Assembly: GCA_000708835.1 (NCBI GenBank)
Contig: DF237004.1
Location: 69,480-133,479 of the forward strand
From: Klebsormidium nitens
Lineage: Eukaryota; Streptophyta; Klebsormidiophyceae; Klebsormidiales; Klebsormidiaceae
Length of the DNA stretch: 64,000 nt
Direction: 5' to 3'
The notes below the pieces were generated by a model. That model searched no databases. It saw only the letters and a list, made by a program, of their open reading frames with translations, and was not told the origin of the DNA. The position numbers and the translations under genes are program-made. This document shows positions 1 through 12,005 of the stretch, in pieces (within the stretch, counting starts at the first letter, position 1; each line of letters opens with the position of its first letter).

Positions 1-3000
1 AGCATGGTCTTGCCAGTGCCGGGGGGGCCGAAGAGCAGCACGCCCTTGGCCGGCTGCGCGATTGAGAGAAAATGCTTGAGCGAACTTGCCACGCGGGAGC
101 TTTAGGAACAAGAAAGAGACCTGAAAACAGCGGACTGTGAGCGGACGAGCTTTGGGCGCAATCGGCTCAACACTTTGTCACTGATCACTTTTCTCGAAAC
201 CCGAAAGAAGGAGATTGACCTCTCTCTCCCAGCACTTCGCCAGCAGGCAACAAGTTCGCTGAATATTGTTCAGATATTCAGTTGCCCCTTAATATGGTTC
301 TCCAACCTTTCAGCAGCGGAACAGCGCGCCCTCTTTCCGTAAGTCCAACTTACGACGAATATTACACATCCAAACATTATGGGATTTCCTCAAAAAAGCA
401 ACTTCGAGAGATGAGATAGACTGCACCAGTAAAACCGCACATTGATGAGCTGCCCCGTTTTTAAACAGCTTCGGCCGCTGCAGCGGCAGTATGACGAGCT
501 CTTGACGAGCTCAAACCCTAGATGTGCAACCCTAACCAGGGATGCTAACCCGAAAAGCCCAAAACGTAAAACGGTACCTTGGTGAGCTGTCCCTTTTTGA
601 ACAGCTCCGGCCGCTGCAGCGGCAGCATGACCAGCTCGCGCAGCGTGTCCTTGACGGGGTCCAGCGCGCCGATGTCGTCGAACTTGACGCCCACCTCGCT
701 GGGGGGGATCACCTCGGCCATCAGCGCCTTCTCGTACTCGTTGTCCAGCGGAACGTCCTGTGAGTGTAAATGCGCCCAGAGTTTAGTCCGTTCTTTGACC
801 AGTTTTGTACGAGTGTCTAACATACAAAAAGTCGGCGCCTTCTCGTACTCAATGTCCAGTGGAATGTCCTGCAATTGTGAATGTGCCCTGTGCAGGGCTG
901 TTTCCTGACGTGTTGACAATGTACGATTGACTTTTATGATCTGCATATCTTGAGCTTTATGAGAAGCCGTCAGTGGCTTCTTGTATCCATTGTCCAGCGG
1001 GCACGTCCTGTGGGTGTGAATGCGCCCTGGGTATGGAAAGCGGGCAATCAGGGTGAAAGAGCTCAAGAGAAGATGCGCTCGTTTGCAGTGAAGAAGCCAA
1101 GTTTCACCTTATGTAGATCGTTTCACGAAATAGATAATTCATCGTATAGTAATGTTTCGTTTGTCTCGAATGAACCTGTAATTTTTCTCCAAACTGGAAG
1201 TTTCTCCAACCTCAGAAAACTACAACTCAATTGATGTAACAACAAGCAATCAGGAAGAGAAGAGAAGAGAGGATATATGCGAATGCGCCCTCGAGTTTAG
1301 CTGAACGAAAATAGATCTTTGAAGGCCAAGTCGCAGGACAGTCGGCCATGTCAGGAACACCAAAAAGGAGCAGACTCGCCCAAAGCAAGACAACAACCAA
1401 TTGCGAAAACCAAAAGCCGAGACAAATAAAACAACGTTCTCCGCAAGCTCGTTCTCCTTTTCATCCTCTACCATGTCCAACACACTGAGCACAAACTCTG
1501 AAATCGCTTGATCTCTCAGGTCACCGCTTGAGCCCAAAGCAGAAAGGAAAGTACTTTCAAAAGTCAACATAAAGAATCCTACCGTAACATTCTCCGCGAG
1601 CTCGTCCTCCTTCTTCTTCTCCACCATATCCAGCACGCTCAGCGCGTACTCCATGCTTGCGAGCGCGTTACCAGCTTATCCACGACAATATCCTCATACT
1701 GACCAAGAACTTGACCCAAAACCTGGCTAGTGAAAATCCAAACCTCACCGCAACGTTCTCCGCCAGCTCGTCCTCCTTCTTCTTTTCCACCATATCCAGC
1801 ACGCTCAGCGCGTACTCCATGCTCGCGAGCGGGATGACCAGCTTCTCGTCAGCCACGACGGGCTGCGCCGCCAGGTCTGACGTCAGCACGTGCGCGGCCG
1901 CCCAGGCGACCACCCGCTGCGCCTGCTCCGGGGTGAGGATCCTCTGCGAGTAGGTCAGGCGGTCGGTGGCGTCGGGGCAGCGCAGGCGGCTCGTTGCGAG
2001 GACCTGCAGAGGACGGCGAGGTGAAGGTCAGGTTTTAAGGGCTGGTCGGCTGAACGCAAGGTCTGAAGAGACGGAGAGGTTAAGGGCTGGGTTATGGGCT
2101 TGGAGGAGAGGTGTGGCAGAGAGGTGCTTCCAAGCGGTCGAGAACAGTGATCAAACGTTGAGTTAACGCAAGCGACTCAATGTGAGAACGACCCAAAAGC
2201 CGGGCAATGCAGGCTAGCGTTTTGGTCCAACAGAGCATGCAGTGCCGAAGTGGTTCAAACCTGAAACAATCTCTTGGGAGTGGCTGCTTCTCTGCTACGG
2301 CATCCATTCAGGGGCCGCCCCTTGCATAAATGCTAAGTTTTTGCGCCATTGGTTGCGAAGGCACGAAACAGCAGGAGCGCGGAAAAAAGCAGACAACTCT
2401 AACGAAAGAGAAGGTCCGTCAAACCACAGAATGCACGTACCTTGTTCAGTTGGTGCACGTTCGCCTCCGCCGCCATGGCCCGCTTGTCCGCCTCCATTTG
2501 GCGCTTCCACTCGCCCAGCAGCGCCGCATCTTCCGGCACCTTGAGCGCCACGTGGCACGGGAACAGCTGCAGCAGGTACGGCGGCACGCGCGGCTCCTTC
2601 TCGCCGCCGCCGCCGTCTCGCTTGCCCATCAATGACTCCTGCGATCAAGTTTCAAGATCTTAGATTCTGTGAATTTTCTAGGTGACTTCAACTCGGCCTC
2701 TGCTTTTCGAGCTCTTCGTTTCCTCCGATTGAAATGGCCTCGGCCAGGTACGGTGGCACGCGCACTTCTTTCTACTCGCCGCCAGTGCCTTCCCGTCTGC
2801 CCATCAATGACTCCTGCAATTTAGATGTCCGGGTTTTAGGAATTTTGTGGTTCCTGGATCTCATTTTTTCATTGGACTCGGCCACTGCTTTTCGAGCTTT
2901 TCGTTTCCTTCCAAAGGAATGGCGTCAGCAGGTACGGCGGCACGCACAATTCTCTCTACACGCCGTCGACGCCTTCCTGCCTGCCCATCAACGACTCCTG

Positions 3001-6000
3001 CAGCCGGAGTATCTTTCCTTTTGACTCGGCTGGTTCGCAAGCGCTTCGTTTTCACTAAAGTTCTAGGGACTCAGAATTGAAAAAGGGTTGAGCAGGTAGC
3101 GCGGCTCCTTCTTGCCGCCCCCATCTTTCCAACCTCTCAACATCATGACCTCCAACAATAACGCCCTGGAACGGCCTTTCGGCGGCGCTTCGGTCATCCA
3201 GAATGCCGACAAAAGCTCTTCGAACCTCTTCAAACCCAAACAACCCAAACCTTCAAAGTCTGAAGATAACCAGAAACCTCCGACTCTCACCAGCATGACC
3301 TTCATTTGCGGTGTTCTTTCCGCCTGGTTTGCTGCACTCCCGCACCGCTCTTTGGGTCGCTCAAATTGAGAACAACGAGTTTTCTCACCCTTCCAACTAA
3401 TCCAAACGCCTGGAATGAGGCTCTTCTTTACCCTCGACCCCTAGGAACTCACGAACTAAAATTTCACCAGCATTCGCTGGTTGCTCTTCTCCTTCTGCTT
3501 CAGCAAGAGTGGCGCATACGGCATCGCAACGATTGCGTGCTCGTTTCTCCGCAGAATTCCGAAGCCTCGGTCACGTTATCGGAGTAAGAAAAGCTGAAAC
3601 TCTCACCAGCATGACGTCCATTTGTGGCATCCTCTGCCCGTACTTCCGCAGCGGTCCGCGTCGTCCAAAACGAGAACAACGGCTCTTCTTACCGGGCCGC
3701 TTCAGACAACTTCTTCAGATATCTTCTATTCTTTCAAACCTGAAGTTCAGAGACACTAAATCCTCACCAGCATGACGTCCATTTGCGGCATCCGCTGGTC
3801 GGTCTTCTCCTTTTTCTCCGGAACTGGCGGTGCGTACGACCCCACGACGATCGCGTTCCCGTCCAAGCTCTCCAGCTTGGCGAATAGCGAGTCGAAGCGG
3901 TCGGAGCGGTCTTCCGAGGGAATGTCCGAGAACCACCCGGGCAGGCCGCGGATGAAGAGCACGAAGGGGCCCTTGGCGGCCTCACTACTCACCACCTGGA
4001 GAAGGAACCGGTGAGCTTAAAACAATCGCTGGTTCGTTTGTTGCGCTTTGCTAGTTATTTGTCCAGTAGCGTGCGAGCACGGAACAAAGGTTGGAAATTG
4101 GGGCGGTCCTCCGAGGGAATGTCGGGGAACCAACCGGGCAGGCCGCGGATGAAAAGGGCGAAGGGGCCCTTGGCGGCCTCAGAACTGACCACCTGGTAGG
4201 GGTAAAAGTTAGCGTTATGATGAGGTACTGAGCTCAAAGGATTTGGCCGTTTGCTTATGGCATTTTGTTCGTTTGAATTGGGTGGTTCAGAAGCACCGAA
4301 AGACTCGGAGCTGTCCTCCGAGGAAACGTCCGAGAAACAACCGGCCAGGCCGTGTATGAGAAGAACAAAGGGGCGTTTGGCGGCCTCAGAAGTGACCACC
4401 TCATGTCGAAGAATTCACGGGTTGATCAGTGATCTGGTTCCAATGGCAGGTTCAGACTTGGAATTGTGCATCCACGATTCTTGCATCCGTCCGCTAGGAA
4501 TTTCGCGCACAAAGAAAAGAGAAGAACTTGCCGTGCTTGGATGGAGCAACTGTACGGGGCCAGGTTACCTATCTCTCATCCAATTATAGCTTTGGAATCG
4601 TTCATACCTTTGGTTAGACGTTTTACCAACCGATCTCTCAAGACTTTGCTGCAAGCAAAGCACTCAGCACCAGGATAAATGGACGATCGAGGATAGCTTT
4701 CTCACACATCAGAAAAATGCTATGACCATGGGATCGGTCTGATAAATAGGAGGGATTTGTTGCTGTCGGTCACGGAGTCCAGAAGCGTCAGGTGTATTTG
4801 CAATGAAAAGCAAGGGTTACAAAGATCTAAAGCATACCTGAAACAGGGCTTCCAAGGTCATCCGGGTGAAGTCCTCATGGGGAGAGATGACCTCCAAGTC
4901 TTTGGCTGCAAACCAAGGTTGATTGTCAGCTACTGGCATCAAGCTTCTGTTGGTTAAGCAGAGGACCCTCGCCCTAACGGACTGGGTTCAGTGAAGTTAA
5001 GCGCATGCCACTTCGGCAAATCTGTGCAGCCGAGTTCGTTGAAAAGGCATATGGACAGTTCGACAACGGGATCCTGACCATTAATATGCGTATCCAAAAT
5101 AAGCCTACGGTCCGTTTCTCAAACCCACAGCTGCAAAATGAGACCTCTCTAGATTTGAGGTCTGTCTGGGAATGGCAGTCCAAAGTTTGCAGTAGTAAGA
5201 CGTCGTCTGGCTCGCGTTTCTTACTGCCCACTTGAGCCACAATTCACCGCCATAGACTTGAATATCCAGAAGTAATAAATCCACCTTTGTAGTAGATGAA
5301 CTCCGGCTCGCGCTTCTCTAACCACTCGCCCCTCATATCTCTTCATGTCACGAAACATAAGGAAGCAAATCACCTGATCCAAAAGCTCGATATTTAGACC
5401 GTTTGAACAATCAGGCCCACCTTTGCAGTAGAAGACATCGTCCGGCTCGCGCTTCTTGCCGATCACGGCCGGCCAGCAGCTCTCGCCAAAGACGACCCCC
5501 ACCTCGCTCCCCGTCAGCTCCGTAACGCGACCAATGGAGTGCTGGCGCGGCTGCTTGCTGGTTGCAAGCTCGTCCCACATTCTAGAGTCCGATTCCGAGT
5601 TGCCTGCGAGAGGAATACTTACGGGCTTTTTGAAGTCTTATTCAGCAGATCAAGAAGTGGGCAAGCTGTGCGTCACTGTGTCGAAACAAAGCTCTAGAGT
5701 AGCCTCAAAGACTTCAGCAGGTTGGAACCCTTTCAAAAACATCGGGATGCACCGAATTCTGGGCATCCTTGCGGGGACAGCTCCGAGCAAGCAGCTGCAG
5801 GTCTTCGAGAAGCGCCGTTCTATGATATCAGTAGTTCCGACAAGAGCGATATCTCTCTTTGAGACATCACCAAATGAAGGATCACTCTGAAGAAATCTTC
5901 CGCGCTCACCCTTGTACTTGACTCTGTCCCCCAGCATCACTGGCAGATCCACTTCTTTCGGGGTGGTCGACAGCTCCGCGTCAGAGTCCCCCCCCTTGCC

Positions 6001-9000
6001 CTCCGTGGCCAACAGCTGCGCCAGGCTGGGGGGCCTTCCAAACTTCCCATTCATCTCAACGACAGGCTGCAAAAGCTGCGCAGACAAGAATGTTTCGGTG
6101 TCAATCGTTTCACGTGCAAGCGGAGCCGTAACGCTTGACACCGGGAACTCGCTTGCCGTTCATCTTCACCACGAGCTGCAAAAGCTGCTCAGGAAACATG
6201 TATTGGTGTCAACCGTCTGAAGCTCTAGTGAAGCCGTAACGCTTGACACCGGGGACTCAACGTTGTGAGCAACGCTGGTGCTTCGAGGCTTCCCGTGCAT
6301 CTCCACCAATGCTTAGGGTCTAAGCGCATCACAATTGAATCAGCCCACGAACTGATTAGAATACGGGTATTATTGGCAACATCCGGAGGACCTGTGGACC
6401 CAAGCGAAGGGTTTCATTCCAAGGGGGGATTGCCTCACCTGCTTGATCATGTCCGGTCCAGCTCCGTTCATGGAGATGACGACAGGGCGTTCTGAGCCCG
6501 ACGAATCGGCGCCCTCTCCCTCCGACCCCGCGCTAAAGTACCGCAGATGATCGTACAACCCAAACTTCTCCTGCACAGTGAAGTCAGGCCCCCCCTGACG
6601 TCAGCCAGACGTGCGCGGGGCCCATACCGAGAGAGGACTTTGGCGAACGGTCGAAATGCTTCTGAGGGACTCGATGATGATAGGACAAAGATCTCTGTAG
6701 TATCGGAGGAGAGAAAAAGAGATTTTCGTGCCCTCTCTAGTCCGGGCGGAGATGGCTATCTAATGCAGAGCGAAGCGTGACCACAGAAAGCTTGCGGCAC
6801 TCCCAAGGCTGGACAAACGTGTGAAAACCAGAACCTGTTTTACATGCCAAGCATGCAGTTGAGCGGGAGAGGACTAAGTCCGTCGAAACTTCTATGACAA
6901 GACCGACGCCTTGAAAGAATTCCGATACGTTCTGCTGCGAGTCAGCCGTATCGAACCTTGCGACTTCATAATAAACTTCTTAGAAGCCGCTTGTAACCTA
7001 TCAGAATTTTGCTTCCTCTGATTCGTGTGCCAACGACCTAATTTCTCAAAGGCAAACTCAAATCCCCATAAACGAGCTTGCACCCCTAGAAATCGAGATG
7101 CTCGCTGTCAGCGCACCTGCACTCTCCAGAGCTGTGCGTTGTCGAAACATAGAAAGCGCGCCCCACAGTCCCGCGCCATTGCCTTGGCTACCGCCTCCTG
7201 GTAACGCTCCGACCCTGCCGGATAATAGGGTTTCAGCTTCTTGGGTTTTGGAAATTCAAGGGTGTTAGGATTTCATAGCAGAATTTCACGCAAGCTCGCC
7301 TTCGAAATTTTCGCAGCACCAACGTACCAGTAACCTATAGTTCGACTCTGCAACGAACAGAAGCGACAAGCCCCGCTGACGTTTTGAAAGAATCGTGCAT
7401 CGTTTCGTGCCAAGCTTCGAGATAAATCACTCTGACCGATATTTGAAGGCTCGAGACCATTCTGGACGGTCTTTTCGTTGCGCCTCCACTTGTGGCGCAT
7501 TGGCTTTTTGCTTTTGGCACCGCAAGGCTGCGCCGCTCAACGCTCACGTGCATGCGATTCAAATCAAGAGGTGCACTCTACCACCTGTGGCGATTTCTGG
7601 TTCTCCACGAGATCGCAGAACACACAGGATCCTAGCGCACCAGCCCGGCAGTAAGCCTCACCAACGAACTTCTTAGCATTGCAAATGGACCACGCGTCGC
7701 TTACCTGGCGGCCCTGTGAGCAAGACACGTGGGCTCAGGCTGGGCAGTCCCTCCACGAAGTTGGCGTACTGGCCGCGCTTGAGGTGCAAAAACGCCGAGC
7801 TCACCAGGGCCCAGCGCGTACCCTCGCTGAAGGGAAGGTCAACAAAACGACCAAGTTCAAGTCGTGAATGAGCCGGTTAAGCTCTTGAACAACCGGGTTA
7901 AGTCCTTGAATAACCAGGTGAAGCTGGCGTACTGGCCGCGCTTGAGGTGCAGGAACGCTGAGCTCACCAGAGCCCACCTCACACACTTGCTGAAAACAAG
8001 TTAAGGAAGAAATCAACGGGTCAAGCTCGCAAATTGAACCACATTCAGCCGAAGATGCCCCTGGGAGAGCTTCTTGAAGGGTGCCCTAACAGCAGTCTGC
8101 TCTTCGACAGGCGCACAAATAATAAATAGGTTAGCCCGGTAGTCATGGTGGGTTGGATTAATAGGCGCGAAGACTCCGAGGACGGATTTGCTCGGGGTCT
8201 AAGAGTAGTTGGGCAGGTTCTGGAGTATTGCAAAGCGAATACGTGAATTCGGACATGAAGAACCCAGTCTGTGAACGTTTCTGCTTATCCGGAATCGAAA
8301 TCAGGGCAAGATACTGTACTTTGCGATAGTCTGCTTTGCTAGCGTCAAAAGTAGGTTTTGGCATATGCCTCCGGAATGGTACGAGCTCCAGAAGGAAGGC
8401 AGATTCTTTTGAGACACAGCCAACTGAAGCAAGCTTCTTATGTGTATACCAACTCACTCCAAGGGGTACGGCAGGCTCTCGAAGCTGACGTCAATGTCCC
8501 CCGGCGCAACCACCTCAGCCGTCAAATCCTCTGCATACGTCCGTACCCGTTCCTCCCACACGCCCCCCCACGCCTCAGCTAACTTCTCCGCGTCGATGAT
8601 GTCAGCGATTTCCTGCGCAGTGCTACGGCCAAAGTTGCCGAAGTTGCCCCCCCCGTTTTCATCCCCGCCGCCCGCCCAGAAATTTGCGTTCGCCTTTCGC
8701 TGCTTTATCCATTCGGGCTTTTCGTCTGCGGCCTTTGCGCGCCCCACTTTGCCCTTTCCCCCCCCGGCCATAACCCACCGGGCGCGTCCCGGCCTCGTTT
8801 TTAGTCTCGACCTTTCCTCAGCAAAAAATTCCGACTTTCTGCGGTCGACGCTAGGACCAAACGCGCGCGCCCCACGAGGACTCTCGGGGGCGGAAGAGCT
8901 TGCGGCGGCAGCGGTCTCGGCGTCGCCGCGCGCCGCACGCGCCGCGAGGAGCTGATCGCGCGTCCAGTCGCGCAGGCGGGCGCTCGTGCGCTCAAAGAAG

Positions 9001-10223
9001 CCGCCGACGGCGTCGCCTGCGGATGACAACCGGCTTCGACTGTGTTACAGAGTGCTAAACGCTAATCCCGCTTAAAGAGTCACTCAGGAAGTATCTCAGT
9101 AGACTTGTTCCAACTCGGCCAACCTGAGAATGACACCCTACGAGCCCCAGGGCTGAACCACTACGAACGTCATGATTGATGTACGAAGAAATGACGAACC
9201 AGAGGGCAGCCCCAGACGAAGTTGGACGGCTTTCTAAGAACAGCAAATAGTGGCGGCGGGGGAGGAAAAGGACGCTGTGCAGGCGGAAGCGACTCAACCA
9301 GAAGTTGTTTCCAAGTGCTTCTTTATTCAGAGCTCTTTGGACTTGAAGTGCTTCGAAGCACGGCGGCAAGTCCCAATTCTGACCTGGCAGAATATATTGT
9401 TAAAATCAATCTGACATAACAGAGACACTAAAACGGGGTTTGCCCGAGCGACGACGAAAAGGAGAATCAACCCACCTGTGTTTGACACAATGTTACGCTC
9501 GCGCACCATTGCGTCATACGCTCTCAGAGTACGCGCCAGCAGCCTCCCGTCCTTCATGCCCGGCTCCCAAACCTCCTGGATCAACTGCTCCCGTTGCTCC
9601 GCCGACAGCTCCGGCGTCGCCTTCTTCACAATTCGCCGCTGAACCGTCCCGATGCTGCGGGCCCTCACAATGCTCTCGCCCGTCTCGAGAACCAAATCGC
9701 CCGTGTCGTCTTCATACACCATGCTAGTTGCGGACCGCCCGTGCTCGTCGGACACCGTGTACTCCCCAACAACACGTCCGAAACCATCTCGCATCGACCC
9801 GGACCTCCTTTTGGACGCCCCAAACGGTCCAAAAAAGTTCGCTGACGGCTCAGCGTCCGATTCGGACACCCCGGAATTCGATTCCGACGGCCCAGAACTA
9901 GAGCCGGACGCTCTTCGTCGCGCTGGCCCCCAGGCCGGACCCCACGCCGCGGTGCCCCCTTCACCCCCCCCGTCTTCCTCGACCATATCGTGGTAAATAT
10001 CGAGCCGCTCCGAGATTTGGGAGCTCAGGCGCGAGTCCTGCGCATCGAGCTGCGCGATGAGAGACATGGCCCGCACGGGTTTCGCAATCCTGAATGTCTC
10101 CCCCGAGATCTCGACTTCCAACAAACCCTCATCTTGTTCCTCGTTGGGTTCCACCGTACGGGGCGAGCGGCCCAGCTTTTGCACGCCACCTTGCTGCAGG
10201 GAAAACGGAGCTCTCGAGGATTT
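1..10223 (-). CDS. AAA-ATPase of the plant DAA1/At1g50140-like group (partial, C-terminus off the left edge)
   Basis: Exons, all phase-consistent with GT-AG borders: 10223-9476, 9016-8458, 7826-7705, 7214-7117, 6570-6439, 6075-5910, 5603-5421, 4905-4838, 3995-3768, 2638-2441, 2003-1749, 757-578 and 53-<1 (979 codons plus the last piece). The order of motifs matches Arabidopsis At1g64110/At1g50140-type proteins: an N-terminal degenerate ATPase-like module ('SFESLPYPLD', 'LSPRVLLTGPPG', then 'GSERYQEAVAKAMARDCGA'), a KOW-like stretch ('VMLGDRVKYKG', 'ELTGSEVGVVF'), a region ending 'FTRMTLEALFQVVSSEAAKG', then 'VIPPSEVGVKFDDIGAL', 'ELVMLPLQRPELF' and Walker A 'KGVLLFGPPGTGKTM' at the window edge. 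Walker B and the arginine finger lie outside. Relatives near Msp1/ATAD1 act as membrane-linked protein unfoldases; the substrate here is unknown. Residues from 10223 to about 8700 are Ser/Gly/acid-rich and not recognised. The true start is probably in the upstream exon (11283-12005). Seven of its exons carry intronic edge copies. Confidence 0.85.
830..1025 (-). repeat. Two 5'-edge echoes of AAA-ATPase exon 757-578
   Basis: The exon begins 'DVPLDNEYEKAL' after its acceptor. Copies of acceptor plus exon start lie at about 830-871 ('DIPLDIEYEKAP') and 971-1010 ('TCPLDNGYKKPL'), upstream in the same intron. Acceptor positions step 111 and 139 bp. Both break off after about 12 codons. Confidence 0.85.
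1430..1668 (-). repeat. Two 3'-edge echoes of AAA-ATPase exon 2003-1749
   Basis: The 3' end of the exon encodes 'MEYALSVLDMVEKKKEDELA' and then the donor. A near-identical copy of about 90 bp lies at 1577-1668 (same peptide, donor GTAGGA), and a more diverged copy at about 1430-1500 ('VLSVLDMVEDEKENELAENV'). Both are downstream of the intact exon in gene orientation. Donor positions step 166 bp and then 153 bp. Confidence 0.9.
2732..3120 (-). repeat. Three 5'-edge echoes of AAA-ATPase exon 2638-2441
   Basis: The exon start (acceptor, then 'ESLMGKRDGGGGEKEPRVPP') recurs in the upstream intron at 2732-2816, 2918-3000 and, as a shorter remnant, 3088-3120. Each keeps the GGTACGG(C/T)GGCACGC-like stretch and most keep the 'gcccatcaatgactcctg' acceptor context. 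Steps are about 175, 184 and 155 bp. Confidence 0.85.
3284..3640 (-). repeat. Three 3'-edge echoes of AAA-ATPase exon 3995-3768
   Basis: The exon ends 'MPQMDVML' at a GTGAGG donor ('cctcaccagcatgacgtcca' on the + strand). Copies follow downstream at 3600-3640, about 3463-3555 (the longest, extending into the region encoding 'GSYAPPVPEK') and 3284-3318. Donor positions step 161, 139 and 177 bp. The same exon also has two 5' echoes on its other side. Confidence 0.85.
4101..4402 (-). repeat. Two 5'-edge echoes of AAA-ATPase exon 3995-3768
   Basis: Copies of about 100 bp encode 'VVSSEAAKGPFALFIRGLPG' (4101-4192) and 'VTSEAAKRPFVLLIHGLAG' (4298-4399), against 'VVSSEAAKGPFVLFIRGLPG' in the real exon. 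Both keep an acceptor-like AG. Steps are 197 and 207 bp. The nearer copy is the more similar one. Neither has a matching donor, so they look like decayed duplicates rather than full alternative exons. Confidence 0.9.
5180..5322 (-). repeat. Two 3'-edge echoes of AAA-ATPase exon 5603-5421
   Basis: The exon ends 'KKREPDDVFYCK' and then a donor. Copies of this edge lie downstream at 5283-5322 and 5180-5222 ('KKREPDDVLLLQ'), recognisable by 'ctccggctcgcgcttct' and 'gtctggctcgcgtttctt'. Steps are 136 and 100 bp. Confidence 0.8.
6147..6312 (-). repeat. Two 5'-edge echoes of AAA-ATPase exon 6075-5910
   Basis: The exon start encodes 'LLQPVVEMNGKFG'. Copies occur upstream at 6147-6184 ('LLQLVVKMNGK') and about 6286-6312 ('VEMHGK'). 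The flanking words 'cgcttgacaccggg' are also repeated (6131 and 6240), so intron sequence was copied along with the exon edge. Steps are 109 and 137 bp. Confidence 0.75.
7905..7995 (-). repeat. 5'-edge echo of AAA-ATPase exon 7826-7705 with an intact frame
   Basis: A 75-90 bp copy encodes 'VRWALVSSAFLHLKRGQYAS', against 'TRWALVSSAFLHLKRGQYAN' in the exon. The acceptor is present (TTGCAG replaced by TTTTCAG) and the phase is the same, so it could splice in frame from the preceding exon. It lacks the exon's 3' half and donor. Step 163 bp. Confidence 0.85.
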
Positions 10224-11282
10224 CTGGAATGCGAAAGATGGGCTTCCGTCACGCACTTGATGGTGGCGGTGTGGTTGTCTCCCGAATCAGAGTGTCGAGA
10301 AAGGCAAACCAGAAGCGGTGGGAAAGTTTTTGACAGCCTCGCTGCTGAGGAATGAAGCAGGAACATTGATCAAAGTTTTAGGCTCTGCGGCAGAGCCGTC
10401 ATTCCCTTTCAATGCCAGGCGATTGTGACCCAATAAGTGATCCTCCCAGATGCAAAAGACGTCTTTTGTCCAAGGTAGGGATGAGCATGGGAATTAAAAA
10501 AAGAAGCGACAGGAACTTGTCTGGAAAAACTTGAGACTTAAGAGAAAAAAAATAATGGTAGTTACAGGGGATGGGGGAGTCAATCAGATGGTCTAAGAAG
10601 CGCTGCTGACCAGGGAGAACTACAGTGTAGCTATCTGTATAGAATTTCTGATAGGAAACTGTTGGTTTAGGGGCAAGCCTCCTGTGAGGCAGGGCCGTTG
10701 TGTTTCTAAGCTGCTGCACCAGATTGAAGATACATCCAGCACATACCTGCTGGGTGAGTCCCTGGGTGAGAAAGAATATGAAGGGCAGAAACTCTTTGTA
10801 AAGGAAGATGTATCCTTCCAAAGAATGCATGCATTATGTCAATGTTGATTTGCACAAAAAAATATCGTCAATGGACGCCTGAAATGACCATGCTTTTACA
10901 AAACCTGCCACGGCTGAATTCTGTGTGTTTCAATAAAACCAAACTATTTGGACCAGAAGAATTGCAGAAATCCAAAGAGTGTTGGCAAAAAGGTGCTGAT
11001 TCTTCACACCAATGCAAGCATCAACAAAGTTTGCAAGCTTCGCATGACGGCTTATTATAGACATTTTGACACGACCACCCAGACAATGTAGAACGCTTCA
11101 ATCAGAAACATCCTGAGCACCTAAACACTAAAGAAACTGGCCAAAGTTTGAGTTGACGAGTGTAAAGCAGGTACTTCTTGACCACCGAAAATCGCCCCAA
11201 GCAGGAACGGCTCAGACTGAAAGTAACCGCTGCTAAGATTGGTAGTCTGGAAGTGACAAGAACCCCAAAAGAATGGACTCAC

Positions 11283-12005
11283 CAAGAAATCTAAGATACT
11301 TTCCCAGCGCGCCTTGAGTGCCCAACCAACGGCCGCCAGCACCGCAACCACCATCAGCCATGCCGCGGTGTGAACGGGCTCCCCCGAGGATGCTGGGGCC
11401 TGATCCGCTGCCAATGCTGGCGCGTTTCCAACCGTAAAGATCGCGCCGAGCAGAGAAGAAAGCGTGCGGGTGGACGGGCCTGAGGTGACGCTTTGCGAGA
11501 TGGAGGGAAGACTCGGTGGTTGTAAACTAAGGTCGGAGTCCTCAGAGGTGGCTTGGGGGACAACCCTCCGACGGAAGTGGCAGCTAAAGGTGTGGTTCGA
11601 TAGCTGGTTTGGATTCAGGTCTGAAGTTTGGTTGGCGTTGCGGCGGGCGCAAATGCTGCCAGCAAGAAAGGGTTTTGGGTGACCAAGGCAAGAACTATCA
11701 TTGTTATGGGAGAAAGAACTTATAGAATTCTGTGCTCTTCGCTTCCCTGAGCGCAAGGTTTGGCTCGAACCACCACCCCATAACCGACTTCTGAGGATGA
11801 CCTTGCTCATCGTGCTTCGCAACGCTGCGTCAAAGTGTTGGAGAGGATTGGTCCTGTGCTCAGAGCAAGGCGGGTCGAAATCAAGCGTGTCCTTCAGCAA
11901 TGGCCTTGCAGAGCAGGGGTGAGAGCTGGCAATACTGCTGCTACCAAACCTTGAAATGGTCTGGACCCCTGCATGAAGGCTGCCTGCTGTGACCTGCAGC
12001 GCCAT
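11283..12005 (-). CDS. Probable first coding exon of the AAA-ATPase gene: plastid-type presequence plus membrane segment
   Basis: An ATG at 12005 opens 241 codons ending at a donor (GTGAGT) after 'WESILDFL'. The phase (0) fits the acceptor before 10223. The first 180 residues are rich in Ser, Arg and Asn with almost no acid, like a chloroplast transit peptide. They are followed by 'APALAADQAPASSGEP', reminiscent of a lumenal processing region, and a hydrophobic span 'AAWLMVVAVLAAVGWALKA'. A membrane anchor ahead of the ATPase region is usual in the DAA1/Msp1-like group, which supports joining. The alternative is a separate small plastid membrane protein: read through the donor, the frame stays open to a stop at 11121 (294 residues). 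I saw no recognisable domain. The intron to 10223 would be about 1.06 kb, within the range of this window. Confidence 0.5.

Noticed and set aside
10399-10830. Minus-strand open frame of 143 codons with a hydrophobic start
   Set aside because: It lies in an AT-rich intron of the AAA-ATPase gene, has no family similarity I recognise, and no splice phase links it to neighbours.
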